64,000 bases of DNA from Eonycteris spelaea (GCA_003508835.1 PUFA01000068.1:1426001-1490000); one strand, 5' to 3'; shown: positions 1-12,779, counted from the stretch's first letter. Numbers and translations are program-made. The notes: a model not told the origin generated them from the letters alone.

Positions 1-1460
1 TTCTTGGTAACACTTGTGAAGGATGAGCAAAGCAGGACTGAACAGAAAGAGAAGCTGAACTGTGAAAAAGTTGCAACAGAAAACTTTTTCTGATCCTTTA
101 GGACTTGTGAGCTAGATAACTTTTCAGGATTATCTCCTTTTGAAGTAGTTGTTCCCCTTTATACCTTTGAATCAGAAATGAGTCTCATGGGTGGGGAGTA
201 CCTTGGACAAGGCAGCCTCCTTGTACTTAACCACAATCTATTTTCTGTACTGTTTGGATCCAGTTACTTCATATACTGAGTTTACTCTATGAGAAATAGC
301 TGATCCAAGATTTTGATAGGTTTTTCCCCAAAGAAAACATTTCCGTTGCTCTTGGCAAGCATGCTTGCTTTGCTCATCTTGATAGTTTACCTACTGATTG
401 TGATCCAGAGCTTCATCTCAGAACAATCTGACCTCCTAGTCACCATGTCTCTTATGTTCCATGACTACTGCAGTTGTTAATTATTCTGTCATGATGGGGC
501 AGGGAGGTACCAAAAGACACTTCAATGATTCACTGAAGTGGCAGTCATTATGGCCATGGTGTATTGGCATCTCTTCCTCTTCCCGATGACTAGGTGAATT
601 ATACATGCCAGGGTAGTGGTTCTTTTCCTTGCTTGCTGCTCTCTTCACCCAAGGAGCCTAAAGTAACGAGTGATGGCCAAAGCTTAAAGTTTATTAGGAT
701 ATTTGCTGTGCCCACTTCTGGAAGCATCCCTCTTTGGAAACCAAGATATCTAGAGCTACAGAACCCAGGTGAAGCATTTAGAGTGATGATTGCTGAACCG
801 ATACATTCTACTGACTGAAGACACAGTATCACTTCACCAATTAAAGATATTTACTGAATCCTAGAGAATGGCACCCCATCCTTGCAGGAGATTGTACTCA
901 AGTTAATATCTCAGTTGTGTTTTCAAGATGTTGCCCCATTACTCTATAAGGCTGACAGCTTCTGGGATATGCAGTATGTGACAGAACCAGTGAATCCCCT
1001 GTGTGTGTAACCACTGCCACACCTCTTTGGCTGGTCATCGAATTCCTTGGTCTAAAGATTATGCAGGATACCATGTCGGTACATCATTCTGTAAGCCTTT
1101 ATTTAGTGGTTTCAGCTGAGGCCCTGAGGGCAAGAAAGACACATGGAATACATGCTCATATCAGAATAAATTGTTGCCCCTTTCAAAGCAAAAGAAGTAC
1201 AACACAGACAATGTGCCATCAAGCGGCTGGTTGGACTCCTTGAGCAATATTTGACCCTGGTCTCTGTTGCTTATCAGTTGAACTATTTTGGAGAATGAGA
1301 GTCCAAGCTGTTGGACCCATACATAGGCAATAACTACTCTCTTCATGAGCTCATTGTGCCAGAAATGGGGCAGCCACTGACAAAGACTGGCTGATATCGA
1401 GTGGTTGGTTGGTGTCTCCTCTGTGGTGGAGTCTCGCTGATAAGTTTTAACATGCAACAC
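1..1460 (+). mobile_element. Probable MaLR (MLT1/MST/THE1-type) internal region, decayed
   Basis: The run of phrases around 540-1400 (for example GTGAATTATACATGCCAG, CCAAGGAGCCTAAAGTAACG, GGCTGGTTGGACTCC, GAGCTCATTGTGCCAG) recalls the internal region of the non-autonomous MaLR endogenous retrovirus-like elements. No intact coding frame remains: the longest frames are 74-99 codons and show no retroviral protein motif. The left end is outside the window and no flanking LTR is visible. Family assignment is from memory of the consensus; an unrelated old repeat remains possible. Confidence 0.45.
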
Positions 1461-2030
1461 AAAGCTCTTTTCACACTTTGATGGAGATAAGGTCTAGAAA
1501 GTGAGGGAAGTTTGGTAACTCTAAACCTTGCTTGGAGTCTGATTCCACAATGAGTGTTTTATAATATACTAAAAAAAAAAAAAAAAAAAGTGAAAAGTCA
1601 GGACCAGACCTTCTGTTTCTATCTACATGTCTGTCTTTTCCACAAATGACTCGTAGCAAATAGACTATCTCAAACTGCACAAACTGTCATCCCAAATCTT
1701 TTAGACATCGTAATCAAAAATAATCCTTAGAGAATAACTAATCCAACTATTTCATTTGTCAAAATAGGAAACTAACGCACAGGAGAAAGATTTATCTGGT
1801 TGTTGTTAATAGGCCTCAGTTTTCTGCACCTATAAACTTGAAATAACAGTAGTTCTTACTCATAAGTTATAGCTATTTCTAGAATATGGAAGCTCATAGA
1901 CCACATTGCTAGAAGATAAATGGAGAGAGCATTTGGTGAATTTGGTATTAGGACAAATTGTTAGCAGTCCCTCAATCTATTCAATGTATAGTATATTATA
2001 ATTTCTACTTCTAAAAATCGTATAGTTCAG
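1461..2030. other. Unassigned intronic DNA with an A-run and small MIR-like scraps
   Basis: Contains a poly-A run of about 19 at 1571-1589 and short MIR core-like pieces: an antisense scrap near 1740-1790 and a sense scrap (GGCCTCAGTTTTCTGCACC) near 1811-1875. Nothing gene-like. Confidence 0.5.
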
Positions 2031-2790
2031 TAAAATAGACCATTTATTGACTCGGCAAATACTTCTTGATGCCTCATCTGTAATAGGCACAATGCCAAGC
2101 CCTGGAAATTCAGGTACATTCATGGCACGTGCAATCTACTTGTAAGTGCTCTGAAACAGAGGAATGTGGTTCCATGAATGTGCATATTGGAATTGACCTA
2201 ATCACAGAGGTCATGGAAGATTTTGCTAATGTAATGTCTACCACATAGAGATATGAAACTGTAATGGCATTAACTGGATGAGGAAATTTTTAAAAAGGGG
2301 TATTCAAAGCAGAGGAAACAATATATGCTGAGACCCTTTTGCAGAAGAAGACATGGCCCGTAGAAAGGATTTAAAGGTGGTTATTCTGAATGGAGGGGAG
2401 AAAACAAATGGGAGTGTGCAGCATAGTAGGGCTTCAGGGATAAGCAAGGAACAGACCATACAGGGTCATGTTCAGGACTTTTGTTTTTACCCTGAGAGAA
2501 CTCGCTAAGTCGCTTAAATCATGGAAGAATGTAATATGATTTAGGTCTCATAGCTGCCCTATGGAAAAGGGATTGGTGGAGGACAAGACTGGATAACAAT
2601 AGAGTTATAGAGCTATTTCAAATGTTTTGATAAAAGGTGAGGATAGCATGTTAGACTCAGCTGATGGAGCTGGAGAAAAGTGGATGGTTTTGAAAAGTAT
2701 TTAGAGAGTAAAACAGCTCTAGATGTTAGATTACGTATGGGAGAGAAGATATTTAGAATGATTTTCTAGGTTTTTGCTTAGTATAACTGA
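2030..2790 (-). mobile_element. L2 LINE fragment, antisense
   Basis: Begins with the reversed L2 3' end (CATTTATTGACTC...AATACTTCTTGATGCC...AATGCCAAGCCCTGG). It continues in the order expected for antisense L2: GAGACCCTTTTGCAG, CATACAGGGTCATG, TTTTTACCCTGAG and the TTGATAAAAGGTGAGGATAG area. Heavily diverged; no coding capacity. Confidence 0.65.
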
Positions 2791-3888
2791 ATAGAAGTAG
2801 TGCCAAGGCAGACACATATAAACATTTCCAGGCAGAACATGATTAAATATTTAATGAGTTAACTTGCACACAAAGAGAATTCTATGAATTTAGAGCCTTG
2901 GTATTCAATATGGTCCTTAATTTTTGAATTGTCGATACGATAAGAAATTGATGAAAGTTATGAAATGAAACCTCTGTCTAGAAAATAGCACTTTGCACCG
3001 ACTCACAATTTTACATGTATTTTATGGGTCAGCTTCATCCATGTAAACTTCAGTTCACATGGCATTTATGCAGGACATGGATCTGGGGCAAAAAAGGCTC
3101 TGCCAGATCTTTATTCTATAATGTGTATTCCGTTGCTTCACTTGCACACTATACCACACAGTTGGAAGATAGGGACATGACTTCACAGGGCTGCTACAGT
3201 TACCCACTTATTGTATTTTACTGTTGGTTAACAAATGAGTATCTAGTGGGTACTTGTGAAGCACTATACTAATCCTCTCAGGGAATCACAAAACATAAAT
3301 GCTCCTCTGGGAACCTGTGCAAAAGCACATCAGTCCTTAATGACAGGCCCAAACACAAGGGTCGCTCTGGCAACTACTGCTGGGGGCGGGTCGGGGGTGG
3401 GGCGGGAATCAGCTCTCCTTCAGAGAAAAACTGCCTTTTGTCAGCTCCTTTCACATTCCTGGCTTCCTGTGGCCTTGGGGGAAAGATAAAATATTTCCTT
3501 CCCCAGGGAAAGAGCCATTTGGATGCAGCTGCATTTGAAAGAGAATTGCTGACTTAGGATTTGATTTCATGATGAGCATTTTATAAACATACTATATATA
3601 GCAATTATATCCACTACATACTGTATACACATGAGACATAAATTATATGCTAAATCAGCTCCTGTGCCAATCCAGAAATAATGGAAAAGAGAGTAAGTGC
3701 TTAAATTGCAGCTGGCAGGCTTAGAAGAAAAAATATTTTAAAGAAAAATCACATACAAGGAGATACAGTATCACCTTCTCCAGAGTCTTTTACAATTACA
3801 CAATCATCTGACATGAAATTTAACCATAGTCTTCTCTGGAGCTTAGGAGTAAGTTTGATGATTTCTTCTATTTCTCTCATTCAAAGGT
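2791..3888. other. Unassigned intronic DNA, with a GC-rich patch
   Basis: No recognised repeat. The block at about 3340-3500 is clearly richer in G+C than its surroundings and contains the G-rich cluster listed separately. Confidence 0.5.
3382..3406 (+). other. G-rich cluster (G-quadruplex and GC-box motif)
   Basis: Five G-runs in the order G5, G3, G5, G4, G3 with 1-2 base loops, fitting the classical intramolecular G-quadruplex pattern. It also contains GGGGCGGG, a canonical Sp1/KLF GC box. Any regulatory role is inference. Confidence 0.6.
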
Positions 3889-4125
3889 AGTAATTCCAAA
3901 TACATATTGAGGGCTTACTGCATGCTAAATACTGTATAAGTACTTTACATACATCATCCCATTTAATCTTCACCATTCCATGAGGTATAGGTACCATTAT
4001 AAAACCCATTTTACTGAGGAACAAACTGAAACTCAGAAATGTCACATTCTTTTCCCAGTGAAACTCAATCAAATATCCAATACCATATTCAAATCCAAGT
4101 GTTTCTGACTTAGAACATCCAAGTG
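3889..4125 (-). mobile_element. MIR SINE, antisense
   Basis: Nearly full-length order of reversed MIR motifs: TTGAGGGCTTACTGCATGC, TACTTTACATACATC, CCATTTAATCTTCACC, ATGAGGTATAGGTACCATTA, CCCATTTTACTGAGGAAC, AAACTGAAACTCAGAAATG, then ATTCAAATCCAAGTGTTTCTGAC. Confidence 0.85.
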
Positions 4126-5420
4126 CTGTCTTATTAATTAACATTCACCAGATCATACATCCCACCACAGTAAAAATAATGATGAGTAGTTTAATATCCA
4201 ACCCATCCATCATTCTTACGCATTATAGTCACACAACTACCAAAGATATGTGTTGATTTCTTGAAAACTAAATTACAAATATTCTTTCAGAGCTATTGTA
4301 ATTGAAAGACACTAGAAAACCCCAGCAGAAAATATTCAAATATGAAAAGCAAGTTTAATCTAAGTCACCATGGTAGAATCATATCAATGCTTTTTGGTAA
4401 TAGGAAATACAGAATTGCTCAGGATATGAATTCCTTTAAAAAAAAATACCATAGTTATTTCCTAAAAATTCTGAGCACCTTTCAAAATATGATCATACAA
4501 AGTAGAAATATGCTCTTGTGTGAAAGTTTCCTCTTGGAGAATTTTAGTATTTTGTCTTAGAAAGCAAGTAGGACAGCTGCACTCTACAAATAATGGAAGT
4601 ACATATTTAGAAGATGGCTAAGTTAAAAAGTGGTCAAGCAGCAATTTTTTCAACATCTAAGAACTGCACATTTTTTAAAGATAAATCATTCCTATATGTT
4701 ACATAATCATTGCTAGAGGTTGTTAAATTACAATCAGACAAGTCCTTCTGGCCTCCTGAAAATATATTTGATGAAAATTAAGAGGCATGCGAATTCTATG
4801 CTGTCTTCTTTCTCCTTGACAGATATCACACCCAGATGGCTGAAAATAATCCCTCCTAATTATTCTATAGCCTTTGTTCCAGACACATAAATTATCTCTG
4901 AACTCTGCCATTAAACTGGCAGAAGGCCAAAGTTTATATGGTTAAGTTCAGAGCTCATTTAAGAGCAGATACTTCATCAAGTAACTTAAAAATATTTCTC
5001 TTTGAAGATCCTAGTTTGTCACTTAATCTTCAAAAAAATACAGTCTGTGTGAAGGATGCCCTTTAGCATTCGAGCACATTCATAGACAGAAATAGTTCAT
5101 CTTTCCCAAGAGTTACAAATAATCAACAGCCTAGGATGATTCTATAGCCATAAATACTCATATTTATATAATAAAAAACCCACAGCATTGCTTTCTAAAA
5201 GACCAAGAGAGTACATTCCTGAATAGTCCTCAGTTGTATGGTCATGATGCCTTTTGATTGTTCAGTCATACATCTAAAGGCATTTAAGCCCTGAGCAATG
5301 TGGTTTAGCTTGAAGCTTTTTCAGGTTTGTTAGCCCAGTCCCAGCATTAGATGCTTTAAGAAGGGTGGAACTGGAAATGAAATTATGCCCAGTGTTCTTT
5401 CCACTCTCTGACAGTCTTAG
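4126..5420. other. Unassigned AT-rich intronic DNA
   Basis: No exon, RNA gene or confidently recognisable repeat was seen on either strand. Open frames here are short and lack splice context. Confidence 0.5.
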
Positions 5421-6130
5421 TACACATTTACACCTCTTCACTTAAACTTTGCACATCCCTTCACTTAAATCTATACTTTTTTGCACTATTTGCTGTACCT
5501 GCCTGTGATGTTCTCTCCTGCTCCACAAATCCTTACGAGGTTCTTCCTATACTAATACCCTCTAGCAATACGATAGACAACTAAGTGTATTTAATAGGTC
5601 CAGCTCACTCAAAGAAAACCCAATACGCAGGCATTTGATCTCACCAAGCTGATAAATCAGAAATAGATTATTTAATAAAACTCAAAATCCCAGTCTGTGA
5701 AGGAAGCTCTCTGATTATTCAGCATACCCTCTTATCTAGTCACGGTGGTAGTAAAAATTATCAAATAATAAAAAAAAATCTTAGCTACTATTTATTGAGT
5801 TCTGTAAACTGGGTACTATTACCCCCAACATGAAGATGAGGAAACCAAGGGTAAGAGAATTTACATAACTTGTTTAGATCAAGGAAGAATTAGGACTAAA
5901 CTCATGTTTTACTCCACAGTGTTCTTAATCATTCCATTATACCATCTCCTCAGGACTCGCTTACAAAGTTCACATTCAGCTGTTACTCTGCCTAAAATGA
6001 CCTTCCCTCTCTTTTATCACTCAGATCTTATTGTTTCTTGGGAATGTTTCTCTCCTATGCCTAATTCTTTCCTAAAAGGGGGCTTAATTAATGTGGCTCT
6101 TGGCTTCTCTCTAAGGAGGTAGGATGACTT
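5421..6130 (+). mobile_element. L2 LINE pieces, sense, interrupted by a MIR
   Basis: Pyrimidine-rich stretches such as CACTATTTGCTGTACCTGCC and CTCCTGCTCCACAAATCC, then AGCTGTTACTCTGCCTAAAATG and CTTTTATCACTCAGATC, resemble the L2 3' region. Boundaries are poor and the match is weak between 5560 and 5780. Confidence 0.45.
5785..5935 (-). mobile_element. MIR SINE fragment, antisense
   Basis: TATTTATTGAGTTCTG, GGTACTATTACCCCCAACATG and GATGAGGAAACCAAGGGTAAG are reversed MIR core motifs, followed by a poorly kept tRNA-like end. Confidence 0.75.
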
Positions 6131-6499
6131 CTCTGACTGGTATATATGGAAAAAATAACTTGGATCGGCTCATCTTTGCTTTCCTCTGTGGGGAGTGATC
6201 CTTCTTTTAGAGCAAGAATTGTTCTGGGTTTCTAAATCTTATGTGTGCGGCCTGTCCATGTGGAGAGCTATGTCCAGTCCAGTGCTACCATGGTGGGTGG
6301 GCAAGTCTGACTAGCTCCAGGGATCAGTTTTAAAAAGCCCACTGGTTTCTCCATTAGACTAGTCTCTCAGCTCAGTGTCATTAGTAATTATGGTTATACT
6401 TTTTCCTATACTGTTACTGTTTATTTCTCAGCTTTTTCAGAATTGGGCAGGGATGAGGGGTGTGATTTGGGAATACCCAACCCCCAGTCTTAGATTCTA

Positions 6500-6760
6500 C
6501 TTCCTCTGAAAAGCTTTTCCCAAATCCCAAATCCAGAAATCACCTTTCCCTTTCTCATCCTCATAATACTTTGTATTTCCATACTAGCCTTTAAAACAAG
6601 TTTCCTTATATTAGTGACATGTTTTACTACTACCTATGTAAAACCTACAAAGGCTTGAAATTTTTTCTCATCCATTTGTCAGTGTACCTCCCACAAAACA
6701 TAATTAGCGTTTTGCAAATCGTAGGACCTCAAAAAGACGTTCATTGAATTGAATTGTTTT
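6500..6760 (+). mobile_element. L2 LINE 3' end, sense
   Basis: AAAGCTTTTCCCAAATCCC, CTCATCCTCATAATAC and the terminal part ending GTAGGACCTCAAAAAGACG then TTCATTGAATTGAATTG follow the L2 3' untranslated order (..GGCACTCAATAAA..TTGAATGAATG). Confidence 0.65.
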
Positions 6761-7274
6761 TAGGCTATGTCATCTTTGTGTGTAGCTTTAAACTTTTTAA
6801 GTAAATTTACACTTTCCTGAATTCCCCAGTTGGTTAAAAGATGTAGGAGATACAAACCCCACTTTCTCTCCTCTGCGGTAGACCACTCGGCGCAGTGAAT
6901 CAGTCCCAGCAGAGAAACTAAAATTGCTGGCCTTCTGACTGGCAGTGAGCTACCAACTGTTTCCATTAGTAGAATTGCCTATTTGCCTCTCCTTGCATTC
7001 ACTCTGATTACTCATCCTACACCGGCCCCCAGGTGCAACCATCATGAAAGGTTGCCCTAGAATTAAGAAGAGAGACTTGGCATCTCAGAAATGATAACAC
7101 TCTCATGTTTGAAGCTGAGGAATCTTCAGGAGCACCTGGGAGCCAGCTGCTATTAAATCTATTACCAGCAAAAGGAAACCTAGCATTTTTCATTGAAAAT
7201 GGAATATTGTTGCATATCTTACAGTTTTATTCCAAATGAATATGAGTGTGATAATGTTTCTGAAGCAATAAATT
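6761..7274. other. Unassigned intronic DNA
   Basis: No repeat recognised. A 68-codon minus-strand frame at 6760-6966 has no recognised homologue or splice context and is taken as chance. Confidence 0.5.
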
Positions 7275-7390
7275 TAACACCTAGCATTTGAAGAGGTTGC
7301 ACTTACTGCCAAAGCACTAATTAAACTCTACAGAAGAGGGACTAAGTGACTCACTAGAGGTCACAGAGAACATCAGTGACAGGGCTTTTG
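7275..7390 (-). mobile_element. Possible MIR fragment, antisense
   Basis: GAGGGACTAAGTGACTCAC and GAGGTCACAGAGAACATCAG resemble the reversed MIR segment that reads GAGGTTAAGTAACTTGCCC and GGTCACACAGCTAG. Weak. Confidence 0.4.
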
Positions 7391-7479
7391 TATGTCATAA
7401 GGGCCTTGTATGAAGGTTGCACTTTGTTCACTCAGCATTATTTTTTATTTGAAATTCATTTTGTGGCTAATCATAATCC

Positions 7480-8440
7480 AATTCATTCATTTACTCATTC
7501 ATTCATTTACCCTTCCAGGCCTTAATATATTCAAAGAGCTCTTATTGAGTTCTTACACTATATAAAACTCAATAGGAGGTGCTAGAGATGGAGATAAACT
7601 GTCTTTCTTGCCCTTAAGGAGCCACTAGGGAAGTAGCGATCAGAAAAGGAATTATTAGAGTGCTCACACTATGAGATTAGGGTGCTAGGGAAGATAACAG
7701 AGGACTTCCAACCATCCTGGGTAGAGGAAAATCCCTTTAAAAAGATCAGATGCGAGCTGAACATTGAAGTCTTTTGCAGGAGTTCTTTAGAGACAAAAGA
7801 AAATAGTGCAGAGCTTTCAGTGTTTCTAGAGCAGAATATTCTTCTGGGAGATCTATAACATATGAGAACTGAATAAGAGCTGATGCCATATTATGAAGAG
7901 CCTCATAGGCCATGATAAGTAATCTGAGCTACCTCAAGCATAAGGTTGATGTCATCAACTGCATCATAAAAAGTTTATTTTGGAATCGGGAATAGATTGT
8001 AGGCTGTTATAATATTCTTGTCCAATAAGAATCAATGGGATGGAGAAGAGACTTGTTTGAGGGATATTTAGGATAGAGTGACAGACTTGGTCATGATTAA
8101 CTGCCTGTTTATTGGGGTTCATAGGAAAAGTCATAAGAAAGGCTGTATAAGAGAAGTTGAGAACTGTGAATAACTCTTAAAATTTTGGCTTAAATAACTG
8201 GGTGGTTGGTAATATCTATTACCAGCATTAGGAAAGACAAGACATTATGGAAGTATGCGGAAATAAATGATAAACCTAGATGTTGAGATTGAAGTGTTTG
8301 AGGAGTATCTAGGTCGTGGTGGGCGGGCATAATAGACAGCAGTTGAGGAGTATGGTCAGGATGTATAAAAGAGTCATCAATATAGAGATAGTGGTTGAAA
8401 TTATGAATGTAGATGGAACCTTTTCTACATGTAACCATAT
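7480..8440 (-). mobile_element. L2 LINE, antisense, about 0.95 kb
   Basis: Starts at ATTCATTCATTTACTC repeats (reversed L2 3' terminus), followed by TTATTGAGTTCTTACAC, AGGAGGTGCTAGAGATG, CCTTAAGGAGCC, CCTCATAGGCCATG, GGTTGATGTCATCAAC and finally GAGTCATCAATATAGAGATAG near 8370-8395. This collinear order matches antisense L2. Overlapping short frames in this block are shadows of the repeat. Confidence 0.75.
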
Positions 8441-9040
8441 TTCTAATTGCTTCATAGTGTTCTTACTTCTAATAAGATCATTCTTGGCTCTTCCTAGATG
8501 ACTAAGCAAAGTAACTGTTATTCTTTTGAAATACCAAACACCAGACTTATGACATATCTACTCATTATTCTTAGAAATATAGAAAAAGGACTACATGGAT
8601 AAGTACAACAATTAAAATATAGTGAAATGTGATCTTTCTTCCAGTAATCGAGAAAAAAAAATGAAACTATGGTCACAGTAGAACATGTATTTGACTCAAG
8701 CCCCTATTTAACTTTATTAGAAATGTAATATCTCTCCTACACCACCTTTTAGGTTGTCTCCTCATCCTCCTGCCTTCCCATCCTATCACCTCATGCAGTT
8801 TGCAGAACTGCACTGCAGTTTTAGCCCTTTCTTCAAGTGTCAGTGGCAACTTACTTAAAGAAGACAGGGTCTTCTTTGTGTTCAACAACCTTTACATATC
8901 AAGTTAAGTAAACTTGTATATATACTGGTTTTAAATTGGTTCTCTTCCAAACTCTACGTATGCAAGTTCCATTTGTAAAGCTAACCCAAATCATCGAGCA
9001 GAGAGATGAATAAAGATGTGAGGCCAAAATTGAAAGTGTA
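8441..9040. other. Unassigned AT-rich intronic DNA
   Basis: Nothing recognised. Short frames on both strands are without support. Confidence 0.45.
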
Positions 9041-9044
9041 TTTA

Positions 9045-9260
9045 GTGACTGTAGAATTTGCCTTCATGGCTTAATTCAGGCAACACACCTGACCTGAAAA
9101 CCTTCCATGGCCCTCTCACTCCCAGACCTTGATACAGAAGGGCACTCCTCCACACCACACCAGAACAACTTGTATCTCTGTGACTAGAGTGACAGCTCCT
9201 TGAGGGCAGGAACCATGCCATTCATTTTAGTTGCCTCAGTACCTACTGTGGCATCAAATC
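9045..9260 (+). mobile_element. L2 LINE 3' region, sense
   Basis: AAAACCTTCCATGGCCCTC and GACAGCTCCTTGAGGGCAGG then GCCTCAGTACCTACTGTGGC are L2 3' motifs in sense order. Confidence 0.7.
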
Positions 9261-9825
9261 CAAAATAGAAATTTAGTTGTTTATCTATTAATTCCAAACC
9301 ATGACATGTCATATGAATTAGGAACTATTTCTTTTAAAAAATTATAATTCATTGTAGAATTCAACTTTTAAAGAAAGATAAAGCATTGTGGGGGAAAAAA
9401 TTGTTGGGGAATTGCATATAATATCCTATTTTAATGAATGAATCTATTTCATTACATCACTTTCTTCAAGGTTTATAGTATGCCTTCCCACAATGATAGA
9501 GTTTCTCTTCTCTCCCTGCACCCTCCCCCCTAAAAAACAGACTGAGCTCTGTTCAATAAAGTATGATATATTAAGTTAGAATTAAATATTCTGAATCATA
9601 TATCTGAAAATCAGGGTCAAGAATTCTAAATTTTATATTCTAAAACCATTTCTGTTGTATAAAAGTTGTTCTAACCATATAGAAAACAAAAAATAATAAC
9701 ACTGTGATGCCTTATATATACATTTCTGTTATATATGCTGAACTATACTCTTATTTATCTTCATTAATAAATTGACCGCTACACAAGAATCATCTCTGTG
9801 TTACCAGACCTTAGCACAATTTTTT
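9261..9825. other. Unassigned AT-rich intronic DNA
   Basis: Mostly A/T-rich sequence; nothing recognised. Confidence 0.45.
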
Positions 9826-9960
9826 ATCGGCACCTCTCTTGCTGTACTGTGCATTTATTTTCATGTTATTTACCCAGCTGGCTAATGAGCTCCTAAAGTA
9901 CAGGCTGTTTTGATTTCTCAGGATGTATGATGATGTCTGGCATAAAGAAGGAACTTCAAA
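9826..9960 (+). mobile_element. L2 LINE 3' end, sense
   Basis: TGGCTAATGAGCTCCTAAAG then CAGGCTGTTTTGATTTC and TGTCTGGCATAAAGAAGG fit the decayed L2 terminal segment (stop-rich 3' untranslated part). Confidence 0.55.
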
Positions 9961-10405
9961 CATGTCTCCTCAATTAAGGAAAAAACAAAAGTGCTTCTTT
10001 AAATTAAGTGCAGCGGGACCATTTATTCCTCCCCAGATGAGTCCCTGGTGGCGTGTGATGGTCATCTGTATCACCATGCTCCACAGCTGGGACTCTGTTT
10101 TCATGCCAAGAGCAGTGCACAGGAAGGAAGCCATGGAAGGGTCATAAACTGATGTCAGACACCAGGAGGGACAGGCACAACAGCAGCATTAAATGGGTAG
10201 AAGAAAAACAGAGCTGGGAATCAGAAAGTGATCTGCTAAAGCTGAGTGCCCATGCAAGTGAGAACGGTGCCTAAGGGACTGTCTGGGATCGGGATCCAGA
10301 GAGGTTAGAGAGTTATGAAACTGAAGAAAACCAGCAAGCATAATTTGCAGTGTGTAAGTTCCTCACTGTAGCCAAACAGGCCCCTAATGAACCAGGCTTT
10401 CTCTA
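9961..10405. other. Unassigned intronic DNA, moderately GC-rich
   Basis: About 10000-10320 is less AT-rich than its flanks. I see no repeat family, splice-site-bounded frame or RNA gene. Confidence 0.4.
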
Positions 10406-10715
10406 TTATTTATATGGTTTCCTCCACCTATAATGTGCTTTCATTATCTCAGTGTTTCACTATTTTTGTACAGACTCGTCTATCTCAGACATTCTCTGAG
10501 AAATCTTAACAAATTCCTCAAAACTAGGCTGAGTGCCCTTCCTACAAGTTCATATTGTTCTTTGTGCTACCTAACTCATCACAGGGAATGGAACTTGACC
10601 ATTCTAGGATCTGTTTTACTAACTTTTCTCAAAGTTACACTTATGCACCATTCGCAAAGCCTGACACAGTGCCTAATACAGAATAGGCATTTGGTAAATA
10701 TTTGTTAAATAAAAT
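10406..10715 (+). mobile_element. L2 LINE 3' end, sense
   Basis: Collinear L2 motifs: TCAGACATTCTCTGAGAAATC, TGCACCATTCGCAAAGCC, CTGACACAGTGCCTAATAC, AGGCATTTGGTAAATATTTG and TTAAATAAA, the last being the L2 terminus. A 91-codon frame inside is a shadow. Confidence 0.8.
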
Positions 10716-10794
10716 ATGGAGAAATGTTTTGTTTTTAAATATGGACAATAATATTGAAACAATGAGTTGTTCTTTCAGTGTCATGGCAGTTTCT

Positions 10795-11110
10795 AATATT
10801 CATTTATTCAACAAATATTTATCAAGTGCCAGGTACTGTACTAGATAGTGTGAGCATCACATTATGAAATTTTATCTTATGCATGCAATGGACCTTTCAC
10901 TTAGTGTTTGTTTTGTATGAGTGATTTTTGTACTTTAACATTAAAATTATCACTAACCATGTAAAGGTGGTATTTTTATCTCACATTTTGCAGATGGTCA
11001 AAGTGGGTTTCATGGAAGCTAACTGTTTAAGGTCTAATCTAATAAAATGAAGATGTGGCCAGAATCAAACTCAGATCTGTCTGATTCAAAGACAATTCTT
11101 TTTCTGCTAT
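10795..11110 (-). mobile_element. MIR/L2-type fragment, antisense
   Basis: TTCATTTATTCAACAAATAT and AAGTGCCAGGTACTGTAC at the left are shared by reversed L2 and MIR3-type ends. ATTTTGCAGATGGTCAAAG, CTAACTGTTTAAGGTC and CCAGAATCAAACTCAGATC further right follow the reversed MIR body. Confidence 0.65.
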
Positions 11111-12775
11111 GTATCTATGAATACTATGTATAGTTAATATAATTCTCTCATCTGGTGAGCAAGTGAAATACAGAGATTGTGTTCCTTTTTGATATGGTTG
11201 GGATTAGTGAAAAAATATTTGGGTAATTTTGTTTCCTTGAGAAATTGTCTACATAACTGAAAAAAATAATCTCAGGATAAGTAAAAAGTTTTCTGTTTGG
11301 ATTTTCCTATGTGCCTTAAAAATTGATTTTCACTGGGCTATATTTAACTATCAAATCAAATAAACTTTATTAAAATACAAGAAGTCCTACTTTGGGTCAA
11401 TATTTTATGTATGCTATTGAGTTTGTACTGAAATTTGGAGAATATCTTTCTGAGTTGGACCTCCTACAGCCTGAGCATCAGAAAATAACTTGTTCATTGC
11501 AAACATGCACTTTAATTATAGCTACTGGGAATAAAATAATTTAAAATTAAATACAATTAAAGAAAATTAAGATGGACTGTATAACAAGTAGAGGTTAGGA
11601 TATAAACTTTATCCACTATTTAGTGCCTTTATTACCTTTATTTATATACTGAGTGATTTGATTCTAGGAGTTTAAATCTTTCGTATTTAAGTCCAGTACT
11701 GAAGGTAGATCTTTACAGAGCTTCATTCCACAGATCTGTTATCATACCTGTCTCACTGCCCTTCTCATTTCTCATTCAAGACCTTTTCAAATGGCCCAGC
11801 CTATTTGACCACTTAATGTGAATGACTATGTATGTGCAAATGCCTGTGAATGTAGGTAAATATACATGGTGAAGAAAAGGAAAAGATTAAAAATTAAATC
11901 AAGCCTAAAATTAAATATTTGAGACTGCTGAATAGGCTGTTTTAGGGTAGAAGAAAGATTGCAATTGTCAGCAAAGTTTGGATTTGACTCTCAGTACTAT
12001 TTCTATCTTGTAACTTAGATAAAATCTTTAAAGTTTCCTATTTTTTCCTTCTCTACTATATAATGATACTAACAGTTAATCAGGATGAGTACACTGATGA
12101 GTTATTTAATAATAGTGGTGAAGGGCTTTTCTAAATATAAAGCACCATGACATACATATTGAATTGAAAATTCCCATTTTTTGACCAGTGAAAAAATATA
12201 GAAATACATTTAGATGTGAAGTATGATTTGTTTTCCACCATCATATGTACATAGATGTGGAATACATATTTTTTAATGATGAATTTCCGATATGGCTTTT
12301 CTACTATGGGAAAACCTAAATCTAGAGTTCTACCAGAGCCTCACTTAGACTGGGGAGCTAGGAAAGGTTTTAGAGGGGAAAGGCCTTGCCCAGTGATCAA
12401 ATGTAGTCCAGATAAAATAGTGAGGAAAGAGCAGAGTTTGGGAAAGAAGATAATATTTCTAGGCAAACTGAATAGAAAGTACAGAAGCTTCCAGATGGGA
12501 CTTTTGTATGAGTGTCTAGTAGTGTAGGTAAAACTAAAACATAACTGTAATAGAAAGCAAAATCTAGTCAGTGCCAAGACAGTACCATGAGGTAGATAGG
12601 AAATGGACAATTTGAGGGGAGTTTTTGAAGAAGAATCACTTCCAACTGAGCAGTTAGTGAGGAAGCTGTAGACATATGTGGAGGGTGGAGAGAAGGAGGA
12701 GAAAGGGGAGAAGGTAAAAGGAGGCAGGAAGATCTGTGAAAAGCACAGTTTTGTCCCATGCTCTTTGCTTCATAT
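11111..12775. other. Unassigned AT-rich intronic DNA
   Basis: No repeat family or gene recognised. 12255-12740 has short overlapping frames on both strands (60-90 codons) and an AGGAGAAAGGGG-type purine-rich patch at about 12680-12730, but no splice-bounded exon. Confidence 0.4.
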
Positions 12776-12779
12776 TCTT

